The position numbers and the translations under genes are program-made. Shown piece by piece: positions 46,778-56,018 of a stretch of 64,000 bases of DNA (the first letter of the stretch is position 1; every line of letters begins with the position of its first letter). The stretch spans positions 1 to 64,000 of the forward strand of contig NZ_CP022191.1 in NCBI RefSeq assembly GCF_003111685.1, written 5' to 3'. The stretch is from Alloyangia pacifica. GTDB taxonomy: Bacteria > Pseudomonadota > Alphaproteobacteria > Rhodobacterales > Rhodobacteraceae. Under the pieces are notes generated by a model, which was not told where the DNA came from, made no database searches, and saw only the letters and a program-made list of their open reading frames with translations.

Positions 46778-48385
46778 ATGACGTTTATCGGTATCGACGT
46801 GGGAACCGGCAGTGCGCGCGCCGGGGTGTTCGACGAGCGCGGAACGCTGCTCGCCGCCAGCGGGCGCGAGATCACAATGTGGCGTCCCCGTCCTGGCTGG
46901 GCACAGCAGAGCAGCGCCGATATCTGGGAGTCGATCTGCGCCGCAGTGCGCGAGGCGGTCGCGGCCTCGGGCGTCCGGCCGGAGGAGGTCGCAGGACTCG
47001 GCTTCGACGCCACCTGCTCGCTGGTGCTGGCGGATGCCGCGGACCGGCCCGTCTCGATCGGCCCGGAGGGCGCGGCCGGGCAGGACGTGATCGTCTGGAT
47101 GGATCACCGGGCGCTCTCGGATGCTGAGGAGATCAACGCCATCGGCGGCGCACCGCTGCGCCACGTCGGCGAGGTGATCAGCCCCGAGATGCAGATGCCC
47201 AAGCTGCGCTGGCTCCAGCGCGAGATGCCGCACCGCTTCGCCCGCGCAGCGCACCTGTGGGATCTGCCCGACTGGCTGGTCTGGCGCGCCTGCGGCAGCC
47301 GGGCGCGCTCGCTCTGCTCGCTGGTCTGCAAGTGGACCTATCTCGGCCATCTCGGGCTTGAAGGCGAGGGTTGGGATGACGACTTCCTTTCGACGATCGG
47401 CCTCGACGCGCTGACCGGCCCCGAGGGCCACGCGCGCATCGGCACCGAGATCGCCACCCCCGGCACCCGGCTCGGCGGGCTGACGGCGCTGGCCGCGGCC
47501 GAGCTTGGCCTGCCCGAGGGCATCGCGGTCGGCGCGAGCCTCATCGACGCCTATGCCGGGGCGCTTGGCACGCTGGGTGCGGGTGCCGCGCAGAGCCTCG
47601 CAATGATCGCCGGGACCTCGACCTGCCACATCGCGGTGACCGCCGAGCCCGCCTATGTGCCGGGCGTCTGGGGGCCCTATTTCGGCGCGCTTCTGCCTGG
47701 GCTATGGGTCAACGAGGGCGGGCAGTCTGCGGCCGGGGCACTCATTGACGCCCTCCTCGCCCGCCATGGTGCCTATCCTTCGCTGAGAGCCGAAGCCTTG
47801 GCCGCGGGCCGGCACCCCGCCACCTTGCTCGATGCCCGGCTCTCCGAGATGGCAGAGGATACGGCCACGCTCACCCGTTCGCGCCACGTCCAGCCCGACG
47901 CGCATGGCAACCGCTCGCCGCTGGCCGCGCCCTGGCGCAGGGGCGGCATCGACGGAATCACGCTCGACACCGGGCGCGACGATCTCGCGCTCGACTACCT
48001 TGCGACGCTGCAGGCGCTCGCCTACGGCACGCGGCACATTCTGGAAGAGGTGCGCGCCGCCGGGGCCGCGATCGACAGCATTGTTGTCTCGGGCGGGCTG
48101 GCGAAGAACGCGCTCTACCTGCGCGAGACGGCGGATGCCTGCGGTGTCCCGGTGATCGTCCCGGAGGCCCGCGAGCCGGTGCTTCTCGGCTCGGCCATGC
48201 TCGGCGCAGTAGCGGCTGGGGCGCAGCGCTCGCTCGCCGAGGCGATGCGCGCCATGGCCCCCGCGGTGGAAGAAATCGCGCCGCGGGGTGGTGCAATTGC
48301 CGCCTACCATGACGCAAAGTACCGCGTGTTCCGCCGGATGCAGGCGGATCACGCGGCCTATCGCGAGATAATGGCGGCGGGGTGA
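46778..48385 (+). CDS. FGGY-family carbohydrate kinase
   Basis: A 535-residue sugar kinase. FIGIDVGTGSARAGVFDERG is the N-terminal phosphate loop, and GFDATCSLVLADAA followed by VWMDHRA includes the catalytic Asp region. MIAGTSTCHIAV and the adenine-binding VSGGLAKNALYLRETADACG lie in the C-terminal half. The length and the GFDATCSLV and STCHIAV signatures resemble the D-ribulokinase/YDR109C subgroup acting on ribulose, arabitol or related ketoses. It ends 20 bp from the convergent aldo/keto reductase. Linked DhaKL and ABC genes suggest a polyol or tetrulose/pentulose pathway. Confidence 0.85.
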   Translation: MTFIGIDVGTGSARAGVFDERGTLLAASGREITMWRPRPGWAQQSSADIWESICAAVREAVAASGVRPEEVAGLGFDATCSLVLADAADRPVSIGPEGAAGQDVIVWMDHRALSDAEEINAIGGAPLRHVGEVISPEMQMPKLRWLQREMPHRFARAAHLWDLPDWLVWRACGSRARSLCSLVCKWTYLGHLGLEGEGWDDDFLSTIGLDALTGPEGHARIGTEIATPGTRLGGLTALAAAELGLPEGIAVGASLIDAYAGALGTLGAGAAQSLAMIAGTSTCHIAVTAEPAYVPGVWGPYFGALLPGLWVNEGGQSAAGALIDALLARHGAYPSLRAEALAAGRHPATLLDARLSEMAEDTATLTRSRHVQPDAHGNRSPLAAPWRRGGIDGITLDTGRDDLALDYLATLQALAYGTRHILEEVRAAGAAIDSIVVSGGLAKNALYLRETADACGVPVIVPEAREPVLLGSAMLGAVAAGAQRSLAEAMRAMAPAVEEIAPRGGAIAAYHDAKYRVFRRMQADHAAYREIMAAG

Positions 48386-48405
48386 AATCCCCTCGCCCTG
48401 CCGGG

Positions 48406-49443
48406 TCACCCGTGCAGAGCGCGCTCGGGCCCCGCGAAACGGGCCCTGGCGAACTGCGCCTGGTGCCAGTGCGGATAGATCAACGGCGGGCGGCTCACCG
48501 CGTCGATGCGGGCGAGTTCGTCGTCGCTGAGATCCACGTCGAGCGCGCGCAGGTTGCGCTGCATCTGTTCTGGCGCGCTGGCACCGACCACCAGCGAGGC
48601 CACCGCCGGACGGCCCAGCGTCCAGGCCAGCGCCACCTGCGCCGCCTCGACCTCATGCGCGGAACCGATCTCGGCCAGCACGTCGACGATGTTCCACAGC
48701 CGATCCCAGTCGCGGATCGGCGGCTCAGTCCAGCCTTTCGCCTGCCGGCTGCCCTCGGCGAAACCGTCGCGGCGGTGCTTGCCGCTGAGCAGCCCGGCGG
48801 CGAGCGGGCTCCAGACCGTCACCCCCAGCCCCTGGTCGAGAGAGATCGGCAGCAGCTCGTATTCCGCCTCGCGCGCCTCGACGGTGTAATGGATCTGCTG
48901 GGTGACAAATCGCGTCAGATTGTGTCGCTCCGAGGCCATCAGCGCCTTCATCAGCTGCCAGCCGGTGTAGTTCGAGCAGCCGGCGTAGCGGATCTTGCCC
49001 TGCCGGGTCAGCGTGTCGAGCGCCTCCATGGTCTCCTCGACCGGGGTCAGCCCGTCCCATTCGTGGATGTGGTAGATGTCGATGTGGTCGGTGCACAGCC
49101 GCTTCAGGCTGCGCTCGCACTCGCGGATCAGGTGCCAGCGGCTGGCGCCCTCGTCGTTCGGCCCGTCACCGATGCGCATCCGCGCCTTGGACGAGATCAG
49201 CACCCTCTCGCGCCGCCCCTCGAGCGCCGCGCCGAGGATCTCCTCGGCCAGACCCGTCGAGTACATGTTGGCTGTATCGAGCAGATTGATGCCGTGATCG
49301 AGGCAGGTGTCGATGAGCCTTTGCGCCTCGGGCACGCCCTGCGCGCCCACCATGCCGAAATCGCCCTTGCCGCCGAAGGTGAAGCTGCCCATGGCGAGCG
49401 CCGAAACCTTCAGCCCGCTGCGTCCGAGTTGCCTGTAATGCAT
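48406..49443 (-). CDS. Aldo/keto reductase (IolS/YghZ-like)
   Basis: A 345-residue oxidoreductase. MHYRQLGRSGLKVSALAMGS is the typical start, with Asp/Tyr in INLLDTANMYSTGLAEEILG, Lys in VLISSKARMRIG and His in IDIYHIHEWDGLTPVEETME. It probably reduces or oxidises a sugar aldehyde or ketone with NADP. It is the last gene of the minus-strand kinase/ABC unit, 38 bp after DhaL. Confidence 0.87.
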   Translation of the reverse strand: MHYRQLGRSGLKVSALAMGSFTFGGKGDFGMVGAQGVPEAQRLIDTCLDHGINLLDTANMYSTGLAEEILGAALEGRRERVLISSKARMRIGDGPNDEGASRWHLIRECERSLKRLCTDHIDIYHIHEWDGLTPVEETMEALDTLTRQGKIRYAGCSNYTGWQLMKALMASERHNLTRFVTQQIHYTVEAREAEYELLPISLDQGLGVTVWSPLAAGLLSGKHRRDGFAEGSRQAKGWTEPPIRDWDRLWNIVDVLAEIGSAHEVEAAQVALAWTLGRPAVASLVVGASAPEQMQRNLRALDVDLSDDELARIDAVSRPPLIYPHWHQAQFARARFAGPERALHG

Positions 49444-49481
49444 GTTGTCTCCTTCTGTGCGTCGCGGTCGTGGCGGCTGGC

Positions 49482-50117
49482 TCAGCCCTGCGCCGCATCC
49501 CGTGCCACGTCGCGCATGACCTCGATAAGGATCAGCGCCACGGTGCCGCCGGCATCCGGCAGGCCGCGCGATTTTTCCTGGAAGGCCGCCGCTTTGCCGT
49601 GCTGCGCAACCATCAGCTTGGTCGCTTCCAGCGCTTCTTCCGCGGCCTCTGCCGCGGCCTCCAGCGCCCCAGAAAGACCCACGTCGCTGCCCTCGAGCGC
49701 GGCGGCGATCGGGTCGAGCACGTCGAGTACCGTCTTGTCGCCGAGCTGCGCCTTGCCGCGCTGCGCCACACCGTCCGCATAGGCGCGCCAGAAGGCAGCC
49801 GCCTCGGCGGTGCCGAACTGCTCGGCGCCCTCCAGCGCCTTGAAGCCGCGCAGGAAACCGGTGGCCATTAATGTGCCCATGGTCGAGGGCGCGGCCTTGG
49901 CCAGCGCCGCCCCCGCCGCCTTCATCTGCCCGGCGACGGACGCGCCATCGAGCCCGTGCACCGCCTCGTTGGCGGCGGCAAAGCCCTTGGACATGGTGAT
50001 CCCGAGATCGCTGTCGCCGACCTTGCCGTCGAGCGCGATCAGCGCCTCGCGCTCGGCCGCGAAGCGCTCGGCCCAGGCGGTGTAGAGCGAGCGCATCTGC
50101 TCCGCAGTCAGTGCCAT
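49482..50117 (-). CDS. Dihydroxyacetone-kinase L subunit homologue (DhaL)
   Basis: A 211-residue all-helical nucleotide-binding subunit. The magnesium-binding aspartates are in LDGKVGDSDLGITMSKGF. SMGTLMATGFLRGF-like (PSTMGTLMATGFLRG) and GDKTVLDVLDPIAAAL are conserved, as is the C-terminal SRGLPDAGGTVALILIEVM. ATG 50117 lies 4 bp after the DhaK stop. With DhaK it forms an ATP-dependent ketose kinase; no PTS-type DhaM is near, so ATP rather than phosphoenolpyruvate is the likely donor. Confidence 0.88.
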   Translation of the reverse strand: MALTAEQMRSLYTAWAERFAAEREALIALDGKVGDSDLGITMSKGFAAANEAVHGLDGASVAGQMKAAGAALAKAAPSTMGTLMATGFLRGFKALEGAEQFGTAEAAAFWRAYADGVAQRGKAQLGDKTVLDVLDPIAAALEGSDVGLSGALEAAAEAAEEALEATKLMVAQHGKAAAFQEKSRGLPDAGGTVALILIEVMRDVARDAAQG

Positions 50118-50121
50118 GGTC

Positions 50122-51123
50122 TTATCCCTTGATGTGCTTGAAGAACGGCGTGTTCGCCGGCTCGGCAATCAGCGGCTCCAGCTCGTCGTCGAGGTGCAGC
50201 ACCGAGATCGACGCCCCGGCCATTTCCATCGACGTGGCAAACTCGCCGAGCCAGCAATGGCGGATCCTCACGCCGCGCTCCTCCATCAGGATCGAGACCC
50301 GGCGGAACAGGACGTAGAGTTCCTCGAGCGGCGTGCCGCCGAGGCCGTTGAGCAGGACGGCCACCTCGTCGCCGGAATTGTAGTCGGTCTCGGCGAAGAT
50401 CTTCGCCATCATCGTGTCGACCACCTCGTCGGCGGGCTTGATCGTCTCGCGCGAGATACCCGGCTCGCCATGGATGCCCATGCCGATCTCCATCTCGTTC
50501 TCGCCGATCTCGAAACCGGGCTTGCCCACCTCGGGCACGATGCAGGGCGAGAGAGCTACCCCCATGGTGCGGGTGCGGGCGCGGGCCTTGTCGGCGATGC
50601 GGGCGACCTCTTCGAGCGGCAGCATCCGAGCCGCCGCCGCGCCGGCGGCCTTGTAGAGAAAGAAGATCCCGGCCACGCCGCGGCGCTTGTGCTCTTCGCC
50701 GACCACCGAGGAGGCGACATCGTCATTGCCCATCACGGTGCGGGTCGCGATGTCCTCCAGCTCGGCCAGCTCGCCGGCCATGTCGAAGTTCATGATGTCA
50801 CCGGTGTAGTTGCCGTAGAGGTAGAGCACCCCGGCGCCCTGGTCGACGTATTTGGTCACCTCGAGGATCTGGTCCGAGCTCGGCGACTGGAACACCCCGC
50901 CCACGGCGCAGCCGTCGAGCATGGTCTCGCCGACGAAGCCGAGGAAAGTCGGCAGGTGTCCCGAGCCGCCGCCGGTGACGATGCCCACCTTGCCGGGCAC
51001 GGGATTGGCGGTCACGTAGCAGCGCAAGTCGCCTGCGGCATAGGTCACTTCAGGGTGGGCGCGGTAGATGCCGTCGAGCATCTCGTCGACGAAGGCCTCG
51101 GGATTGTTGAGAAACTTCTTCAT
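50122..51123 (-). CDS. Dihydroxyacetone-kinase K subunit homologue (DhaK)
   Basis: A 333-residue substrate-binding subunit. VGIVTGGGSGHLPTFLGFVG is the substrate loop; glycerone kinases usually have GHEP, here GHLP. The catalytic histidine that holds the substrate as a hemiaminal is in GMGIHGEPGISRET. YLYGNYTGDIMNFDMA and VLLNGLGGTPLEELYVLF are conserved. The variant loop and the FGGY kinase/ABC context suggest a tetrulose or other ketose rather than dihydroxyacetone, by analogy with erythrulose kinases. That substrate remains inferred. Confidence 0.87.
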   Translation of the reverse strand: MKKFLNNPEAFVDEMLDGIYRAHPEVTYAAGDLRCYVTANPVPGKVGIVTGGGSGHLPTFLGFVGETMLDGCAVGGVFQSPSSDQILEVTKYVDQGAGVLYLYGNYTGDIMNFDMAGELAELEDIATRTVMGNDDVASSVVGEEHKRRGVAGIFFLYKAAGAAAARMLPLEEVARIADKARARTRTMGVALSPCIVPEVGKPGFEIGENEMEIGMGIHGEPGISRETIKPADEVVDTMMAKIFAETDYNSGDEVAVLLNGLGGTPLEELYVLFRRVSILMEERGVRIRHCWLGEFATSMEMAGASISVLHLDDELEPLIAEPANTPFFKHIKG

Positions 51124-51127
51124 GGGC

Positions 51128-52198
51128 TCACTTCCGGGTTCGGGATTGCAGTTTACGGCGGCGGGTCACGAAGAAGGCCGCGGCGAGAAGGATGAAGGCG
51201 CCGACCACGACGCGCTGCCAGGTCGAGGGGATGCCCACCAGCACCAGCACGTTATTGACTACGGTGATCAGCAGCACGCCCGTGACGGTGCCTAAGACCG
51301 AGCCGGTGCCGCCGGTGATCCGCGCCCCGCCCAGCACCACGGCGGCGATCACGCCGATCTCGGTCCCCACGAGGTCGAAGGGATTGGCCATGCGGTTGGC
51401 GCAGACGTGCACGATCCCCGCCAGCCCGGCGAGCCCGCCGGCGAATGCGAAGACGAAGAGATGCACCCGGCGCTGGTCGTAGCCGAGCCGAGCCGCCACC
51501 TCGGGGTTGCCGCCGGTGGCAAATATGGCGCGGCCCATCAGCGTGCGGTTGAAGATCACCCAAGTCAGCAGCGCGGCGGCCGGGAAGACCAGGAAATACC
51601 AGGGCAGCGTCACCGTCGCGCCGTTCGCGGTGGTGACGTCGAACATCGAGGCCTTGCCGAAGGCGACCATCTGCGGCGGCAGCTCCATCAGCCAGACCGT
51701 GCCGACAAAGGCCAGCAGGATGCCTCGGAACAGGTATTGCGTGCCGATGGTGACGATCAGCGCCGCCACCTTGAGGCCGTGCACCAGCCAGCCGTTGACC
51801 GCCCCGAGCATGGTGCCGCCGAGCACGGCGATGACCAGGATTGCCGCCATCGGCAGCCCCGGCGCGACCTTCAGCACGAAGAGCGTCAGCGAGTACATGG
51901 TGAGCGCCGCGATTGCGGTGAAGCTGACGTCGATACCCCCCGCCGCGAGGATCGCGAAGACCCCCAGCGCGAAGAGCCCGGTGACCACCGAGGCGCGCCC
52001 CATGTCGATCAGCGAAGTCGGCGACAGGAAGGCCGGGTTGATCACCGCCACTGTGACGCAGATGGCGATCAGCAGGCACAGGCTGACCAGTTCCGGACGG
52101 CGCGCGAAGGTCTCGGCGATACCCGGGCGGCGGCGGGCCGCGGCCTCGGCGGTCTCTGTCGTGTCTGCGGTATCGAGGGAAGATTGGGTCATGGTCAT
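51128..52198 (-). CDS. Sugar ABC transporter permease, RbsC-like (first of two)
   Basis: A 356-residue CUT2 permease. An N-terminal soluble stretch rich in Thr/Ala precedes the helices. ILAAGGIDVSFTAIAALTMY and FATGGNPEVAARLGYDQRRV are the RbsC landmarks. The start overlaps the ATPase stop; ATG 52192 is an alternative start. It probably forms a heterodimer with the second permease at 54830. Confidence 0.88.
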   Translation of the reverse strand: MTMTQSSLDTADTTETAEAAARRRPGIAETFARRPELVSLCLLIAICVTVAVINPAFLSPTSLIDMGRASVVTGLFALGVFAILAAGGIDVSFTAIAALTMYSLTLFVLKVAPGLPMAAILVIAVLGGTMLGAVNGWLVHGLKVAALIVTIGTQYLFRGILLAFVGTVWLMELPPQMVAFGKASMFDVTTANGATVTLPWYFLVFPAAALLTWVIFNRTLMGRAIFATGGNPEVAARLGYDQRRVHLFVFAFAGGLAGLAGIVHVCANRMANPFDLVGTEIGVIAAVVLGGARITGGTGSVLGTVTGVLLITVVNNVLVLVGIPSTWQRVVVGAFILLAAAFFVTRRRKLQSRTRK

Positions 52199-53742
52199 TC
52201 AGCGGCCTCCAGCTGGGAGGCGAGCATTGCCTGGTAGATGTCGTCATCGCTGGCGGTCGCACCGGCGACCTCGGCCGCGACCCTCCCGGCGTTCATCACC
52301 AGGATGCGGTCGCAGTTCTGCAGCAGCTCGGGCAGGTCGTCCGAGACGATGATCAGCCCGATGCCGCGCTCGGCCATGGCTTGGATGGCGCGATAGATCG
52401 TGTCCTTCGAGCCCACGTCGACGCCCACGGTCGGCCCGTGCAGGACCAGCAGGCGCGGCTCGATGCTGAGCCAACGGCCGATCAGCACCCGCTGCTGGTT
52501 GCCGCCCGAGAGCGTCCCCACAGGCAGGTCGATGTCGGAGGTGTTGAGCTGCATCTCTTCCGAGATGCGCCGCGCGGCGGCGCGGGCCTTGCTACGATCG
52601 ACGGTGCCGAGCGGTCCGAGGATGCGGTCGAGGATCAGCGTCACCTCGTTGTCGAGGATCGATTTCTCGATGAACAGCCCCTCGCCCAGCCGGTCCTCGG
52701 GCACGTAGCCGATGCCAAGCTCGATGGATTGCGCGGGCGTGTCGATGCGCACCGGCGCGCCGGCCATGCTGACCCGCCCGTCGGTGATCGCGCGATGCCC
52801 CGACAGCGCCAGCGCCAGCTCGTTGCGGCCCGAGTCCGACAGGCCGGTCACGCCGAGGATCTCGCCCTTGTGCAGCACCGTGCTGACCCCCTGGAAGGCC
52901 TCGTCCGAACCGAGCCCCTCGAGGCGCAGCAGCTCCTCGCCCAAGGGCGCGCCCGAACGGTAGCGCCGTGCCTCGATCTCGCGCCCGGTCATCAGCGCGC
53001 TGAGCTGGCTGCGGCTGTAATCCTCGATCGGCCCCTGCGCCACGCATAGCCCGTCGCGGAAGACGATGGCCTGGCCGCCGATGCGGTAGCATTCCTCGAG
53101 CTTGTGGGTGACGAAGAGCACCGCGACATTCTGTGCGCGCAGCCGGCCGACCACCTCGATCAGCGTCTCCACCTCGTGCCGCGTGAGCGAGGTCGTCGGC
53201 TCGTCCATGATCACCAGCCGCGCGTCCTGGGCAATGGCGCGGGCGATGGCGACACGCTGACGGATCGCCAGCGGCAGGTCCGACACGCGGGTGCCCAGCA
53301 GCGTCCGGGTCGGCTCCAGGCCGACCTCGCGCAGCGCCTTGGCCGCGGTCTCGCCCAGCTTGCCGCGGTCGAGCCAGCGCAGCATCCGGCCGTGCCCGCC
53401 GACCAGCTGTTCGCCAAGCGCGACGTTCTCGGCGACCGTCAGGTTCGGCAGCAGCGAGAGGTCCTGGTAGACGGTCTCGATCCCCGCCTCGAGCGCCATG
53501 ATCGGGCTCAGCGCGGCGTGGTGCACCCCGTCGAGCAGGATGTCGCCCTCGGTCGGCGCATGGGCGCCGGACATGATCTTGATGACCGTGCTCTTGCCGC
53601 AGCCGTTCTCGCCCAGCAGGTGGTAGGCCTCGCCGGCGCGCAGGGTCAGATCGACCCCGCGCAGCGCGTGCACGCCGCCGAACCGCTTGTGGATGCCGCG
53701 CAGCTCGAGAAACGGCTGATCCTGAAGATCGCTGTGGGTCAC
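52195..53742 (-). CDS. Sugar ABC transporter ATP-binding protein, RbsA-like (two NBDs)
   Basis: A 515-residue protein with two nucleotide-binding halves. The first has Walker A LLGENGCGKSTVIKI, with Cys replacing the usual Ala, and Walker B RLVIMDEPTTSLTRHE. The second is the degenerate RbsA type, with GVTGLSDSGRNELALALSGH in place of Walker A, plus GTLSGGNQQRVLIGRWL. It drives the two permeases and the binding protein of this operon. Confidence 0.9.
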   Translation of the reverse strand: MTHSDLQDQPFLELRGIHKRFGGVHALRGVDLTLRAGEAYHLLGENGCGKSTVIKIMSGAHAPTEGDILLDGVHHAALSPIMALEAGIETVYQDLSLLPNLTVAENVALGEQLVGGHGRMLRWLDRGKLGETAAKALREVGLEPTRTLLGTRVSDLPLAIRQRVAIARAIAQDARLVIMDEPTTSLTRHEVETLIEVVGRLRAQNVAVLFVTHKLEECYRIGGQAIVFRDGLCVAQGPIEDYSRSQLSALMTGREIEARRYRSGAPLGEELLRLEGLGSDEAFQGVSTVLHKGEILGVTGLSDSGRNELALALSGHRAITDGRVSMAGAPVRIDTPAQSIELGIGYVPEDRLGEGLFIEKSILDNEVTLILDRILGPLGTVDRSKARAAARRISEEMQLNTSDIDLPVGTLSGGNQQRVLIGRWLSIEPRLLVLHGPTVGVDVGSKDTIYRAIQAMAERGIGLIIVSDDLPELLQNCDRILVMNAGRVAAEVAGATASDDDIYQAMLASQLEAAE

Positions 53743-53809
53743 GGGAAATGCGCCTCTTGATCGGATGTGTCCGAGGGCGCGGTCAGGCGCCCCCGTGCGC
53801 AGGGCAACC

Positions 53810-54799
53810 TCAGAAGAGGTAGTCCTTGTAGGTGTCCTTGTCGGCCAGCACCATGCCGTTGCCGATCAGCAGCTTGCCGTCGCCCGGGCCATCCTTGAGC
53901 GTCACGCTCTCATAGCCCTCGACGCCGAGATCCATGCCATCGGAGAGCTCGCCGCCCTCGAGCAGCAGCTTGGCCACGGCGTTCATCGCCATTCCGGCCT
54001 TCTGCGGATCCCAGAAGCCGATCGCGGTGATCGCGCCGCTGTCGAGATAGGCCGCCGAGGGGTTCGGCAGACCGGTGCCGACGAGGCAGACCTGATCGGT
54101 CAGACCGGCCTCCTCGATGGCGCGGCCCACGCCCAGCACATCGTTGCCCGCCGAGGTCTGGAAACCCTTGATGTCGGGATGCTTGCGCAGCACTTCCTTG
54201 GCCTTCTCATAGGTGCCGTTGGCGTCGTCAAAGCTCTCGTTGTTGGGATCGACCAGTTCCATGCCTGGGTACTTCTTGGCATTCTCCTCGCCGGCACCGA
54301 CCCATTGCATGTGGGTGCGGCTGCCCAGCGAGCCGACGAAGGTGGTCCACTTGCCCTCGCCGCCCATGCAGTCCGCCAGACGCTCGTTCAGCGCTGCGCC
54401 ATACTCGGCGTTGTCGAAGGCCTCGACATCCACCATCGTGTTCATCTGGTTGTCGGCCTCGTGGGTCACGATGATCGTGCCGCGATCCATGGCACGCTTG
54501 AAGATGCCTTCGAGGATTGCCGGGTCCATCGGCACCACCGCCAGCGCGTCGGTGCCCTTGGCAATGAGATCCTGCACGATCTGCAGCTGCTGGGCGCTGT
54601 CCGCCTGCGCCGGGCCGACCTGGCTGATGGTCATGTCAGGGTTCTGCTCGGCAAAGAGCTCCACCCCGGTCTCCATCCGGTCGAACCACGGAATGCCGCT
54701 GATCTTGACCACCGTGGTGATCGTGCCCTCGGCCATCGCGGCGCTAGCGGCGGTGACCATCAGGGCCGCGGCGCAGCCCAGTTTGAACGTCTTCTTCAT
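53810..54799 (-). CDS. Sugar/autoinducer-type ABC substrate-binding protein
   Basis: A 329-residue periplasmic protein. The signal peptide is MKKTFKLGCAAALMVTAASA with cleavage after AMA. KISGIPWFDRMETGVELFAE and GTDALAVVPMDPAILEGIF place it with the LsrB/RhaS branch of Peripla_BP_4. NDVLGVGRAIEEAG near the C-terminus is typical. It lies between the ATPase and the second permease. The ligand is probably a polyol or small sugar. Confidence 0.9.
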   Translation of the reverse strand: MKKTFKLGCAAALMVTAASAAMAEGTITTVVKISGIPWFDRMETGVELFAEQNPDMTISQVGPAQADSAQQLQIVQDLIAKGTDALAVVPMDPAILEGIFKRAMDRGTIIVTHEADNQMNTMVDVEAFDNAEYGAALNERLADCMGGEGKWTTFVGSLGSRTHMQWVGAGEENAKKYPGMELVDPNNESFDDANGTYEKAKEVLRKHPDIKGFQTSAGNDVLGVGRAIEEAGLTDQVCLVGTGLPNPSAAYLDSGAITAIGFWDPQKAGMAMNAVAKLLLEGGELSDGMDLGVEGYESVTLKDGPGDGKLLIGNGMVLADKDTYKDYLF

Positions 54800-54829
54800 G
54801 GTATACTCCTCCCTAGAGTTCCCTCGTAC

Positions 54830-55843
54830 TCAGACCTTCGACGCGCGAGGGACCCGCGCCGAAGTTATCCCAGCGGCCAGCCTCTCGATGAGTTCGAACC
54901 GCCCCACCGCGAGGAAGGCGAGCAGCAGCGCGCCCCAGGCGAAGTCGCGGACGAAGTTCGACAGGCCGATGAAATTCAGAAGGCTCGACAGCAGCTGCAG
55001 CACCACGGCCGAGAGCACGACGCAGAACACCCGCCCGTAGCCGCCCTCGGGCCGTACCCCGGCCATCACCGCGATCAGGATCGCGATCAGCAGGTAGCTG
55101 GTGCCATAGTCCCACTTCACGTTGACGTTGCGCGCGGCGATGATCACCCCCGACAACCCCGCCAGCGCGCCGGACAGCGTATAGGTGACGGTAAAGACGG
55201 TGTTCTTCGAGAAGCCGCTGAAGTCCGCCGCACGCGCGTTGGCACCGGTGAGCATGAGCCGCATCCCGAAGGGGGTGAAGCGCAGCACCCCGCCCAGCAC
55301 CAGCGCCACGCCCAGGAAGATCAGGAAGCCGTAGGGCACGCCGAGGATAACCCCGTTGCCCAGCTCGTAAAGCGGGTCCGGCGAGCCGATGGTCACCGAC
55401 CGCCCGTCCGAGAAGACCACCGCCAGCCCGGTGAACAGCATCTGCGTGCCCAGCGTGCAGAGGATCGGCGTAATCCCCAGACGCGAGATGATCAGCCCGT
55501 TCAGCAGCCCGCCGAGTGCCCCCACCACGAGCGCACCGAAGGCGAAGGCGAGGGTGAAGGCCCAGGGCGCCTCGTAGGCCGAGAAGAGCTGCGTCGCCAC
55601 CAGCCCCGACGCCACGCCCGACAGGTTCGCCAGCGCGATGCCCGACAGGTCGATCCCGCCGTTGCCGGCGCACATGGCCAGCATCACGCCGATCGCCAGA
55701 AGCCCGATCTCGGGCACCTGGGTCGCCATGGACTGCAGGTTGAACAGGGACAGGTAGGTACCGCCCGAGGCGACTCCGCCGATCGCCAGCAAGACGATCA
55801 CGAGCACCCAAAGAATTGCCAGGCGGCCATCTAGCTTACGCAT
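54830..55843 (-). CDS. Sugar ABC transporter permease, RbsC-like (second of two)
   Basis: A 337-residue CUT2 permease and first gene of the minus operon. GVMLAMCAGNGGIDLSGIAL and MLTGANARAADFSGFSKNTV are the family segments. GGAGAGG immediately precedes the ATG (read on the minus strand). Having two RbsC genes in one operon matches Lsr- and Rha-type importers. Confidence 0.88.
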   Translation of the reverse strand: MRKLDGRLAILWVLVIVLLAIGGVASGGTYLSLFNLQSMATQVPEIGLLAIGVMLAMCAGNGGIDLSGIALANLSGVASGLVATQLFSAYEAPWAFTLAFAFGALVVGALGGLLNGLIISRLGITPILCTLGTQMLFTGLAVVFSDGRSVTIGSPDPLYELGNGVILGVPYGFLIFLGVALVLGGVLRFTPFGMRLMLTGANARAADFSGFSKNTVFTVTYTLSGALAGLSGVIIAARNVNVKWDYGTSYLLIAILIAVMAGVRPEGGYGRVFCVVLSAVVLQLLSSLLNFIGLSNFVRDFAWGALLLAFLAVGRFELIERLAAGITSARVPRASKV

Positions 55844-55857
55844 CCTCTCCTCCTAGG

Positions 55858-55868
55858 ATTTAGTAAAC
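55858..55868. promoter_or_regulatory. LacI-type operator O1
   Basis: ATTTAGTAAAC, a TTTA-G-TAAA palindrome 14 bp upstream of the permease start (minus strand). Confidence 0.7.
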
Positions 55869-55876
55869 TTACTCTT

Positions 55877-55889
55877 GATTTAGTAAATC
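55877..55889. promoter_or_regulatory. LacI-type operator O2
   Basis: GATTTAGTAAATC, a perfect 13-bp palindrome with a central G. Its centre is 20 bp from O1, about two helical turns, so both sites face the same side of DNA. Confidence 0.75.
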
Positions 55890-55976
55890 GCTAACAAATA
55901 ATTCAGGAGCGTTCAATAGTCTTTCCGTTGCAGTCACGAAGGCGTTCTGTCTTGAACATTCCTGCGTTCGGAACGA

Positions 55977-55989
55977 TGTTTACTAAACA
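55977..55989. promoter_or_regulatory. LacI-type operator O3
   Basis: TGTTTACTAAACA, a perfect 13-bp palindrome sharing the TTTA-N-TAAA core with O1 and O2. It is 29 bp before the LacI gene start and 100 bp from O2, which suits autoregulation and looping. Confidence 0.75.
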
Positions 55990-56018
55990 ACACCAGCGCC
56001 AGGGGCCCGCGACAAACC

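Noticed and set aside
53765..55834. A 689-codon open frame on the + strand
   Set aside because: It lies antisense to the binding-protein and permease genes, is rich in His/Arg/Gln/Glu and shows no domain. It is a GC-driven shadow.
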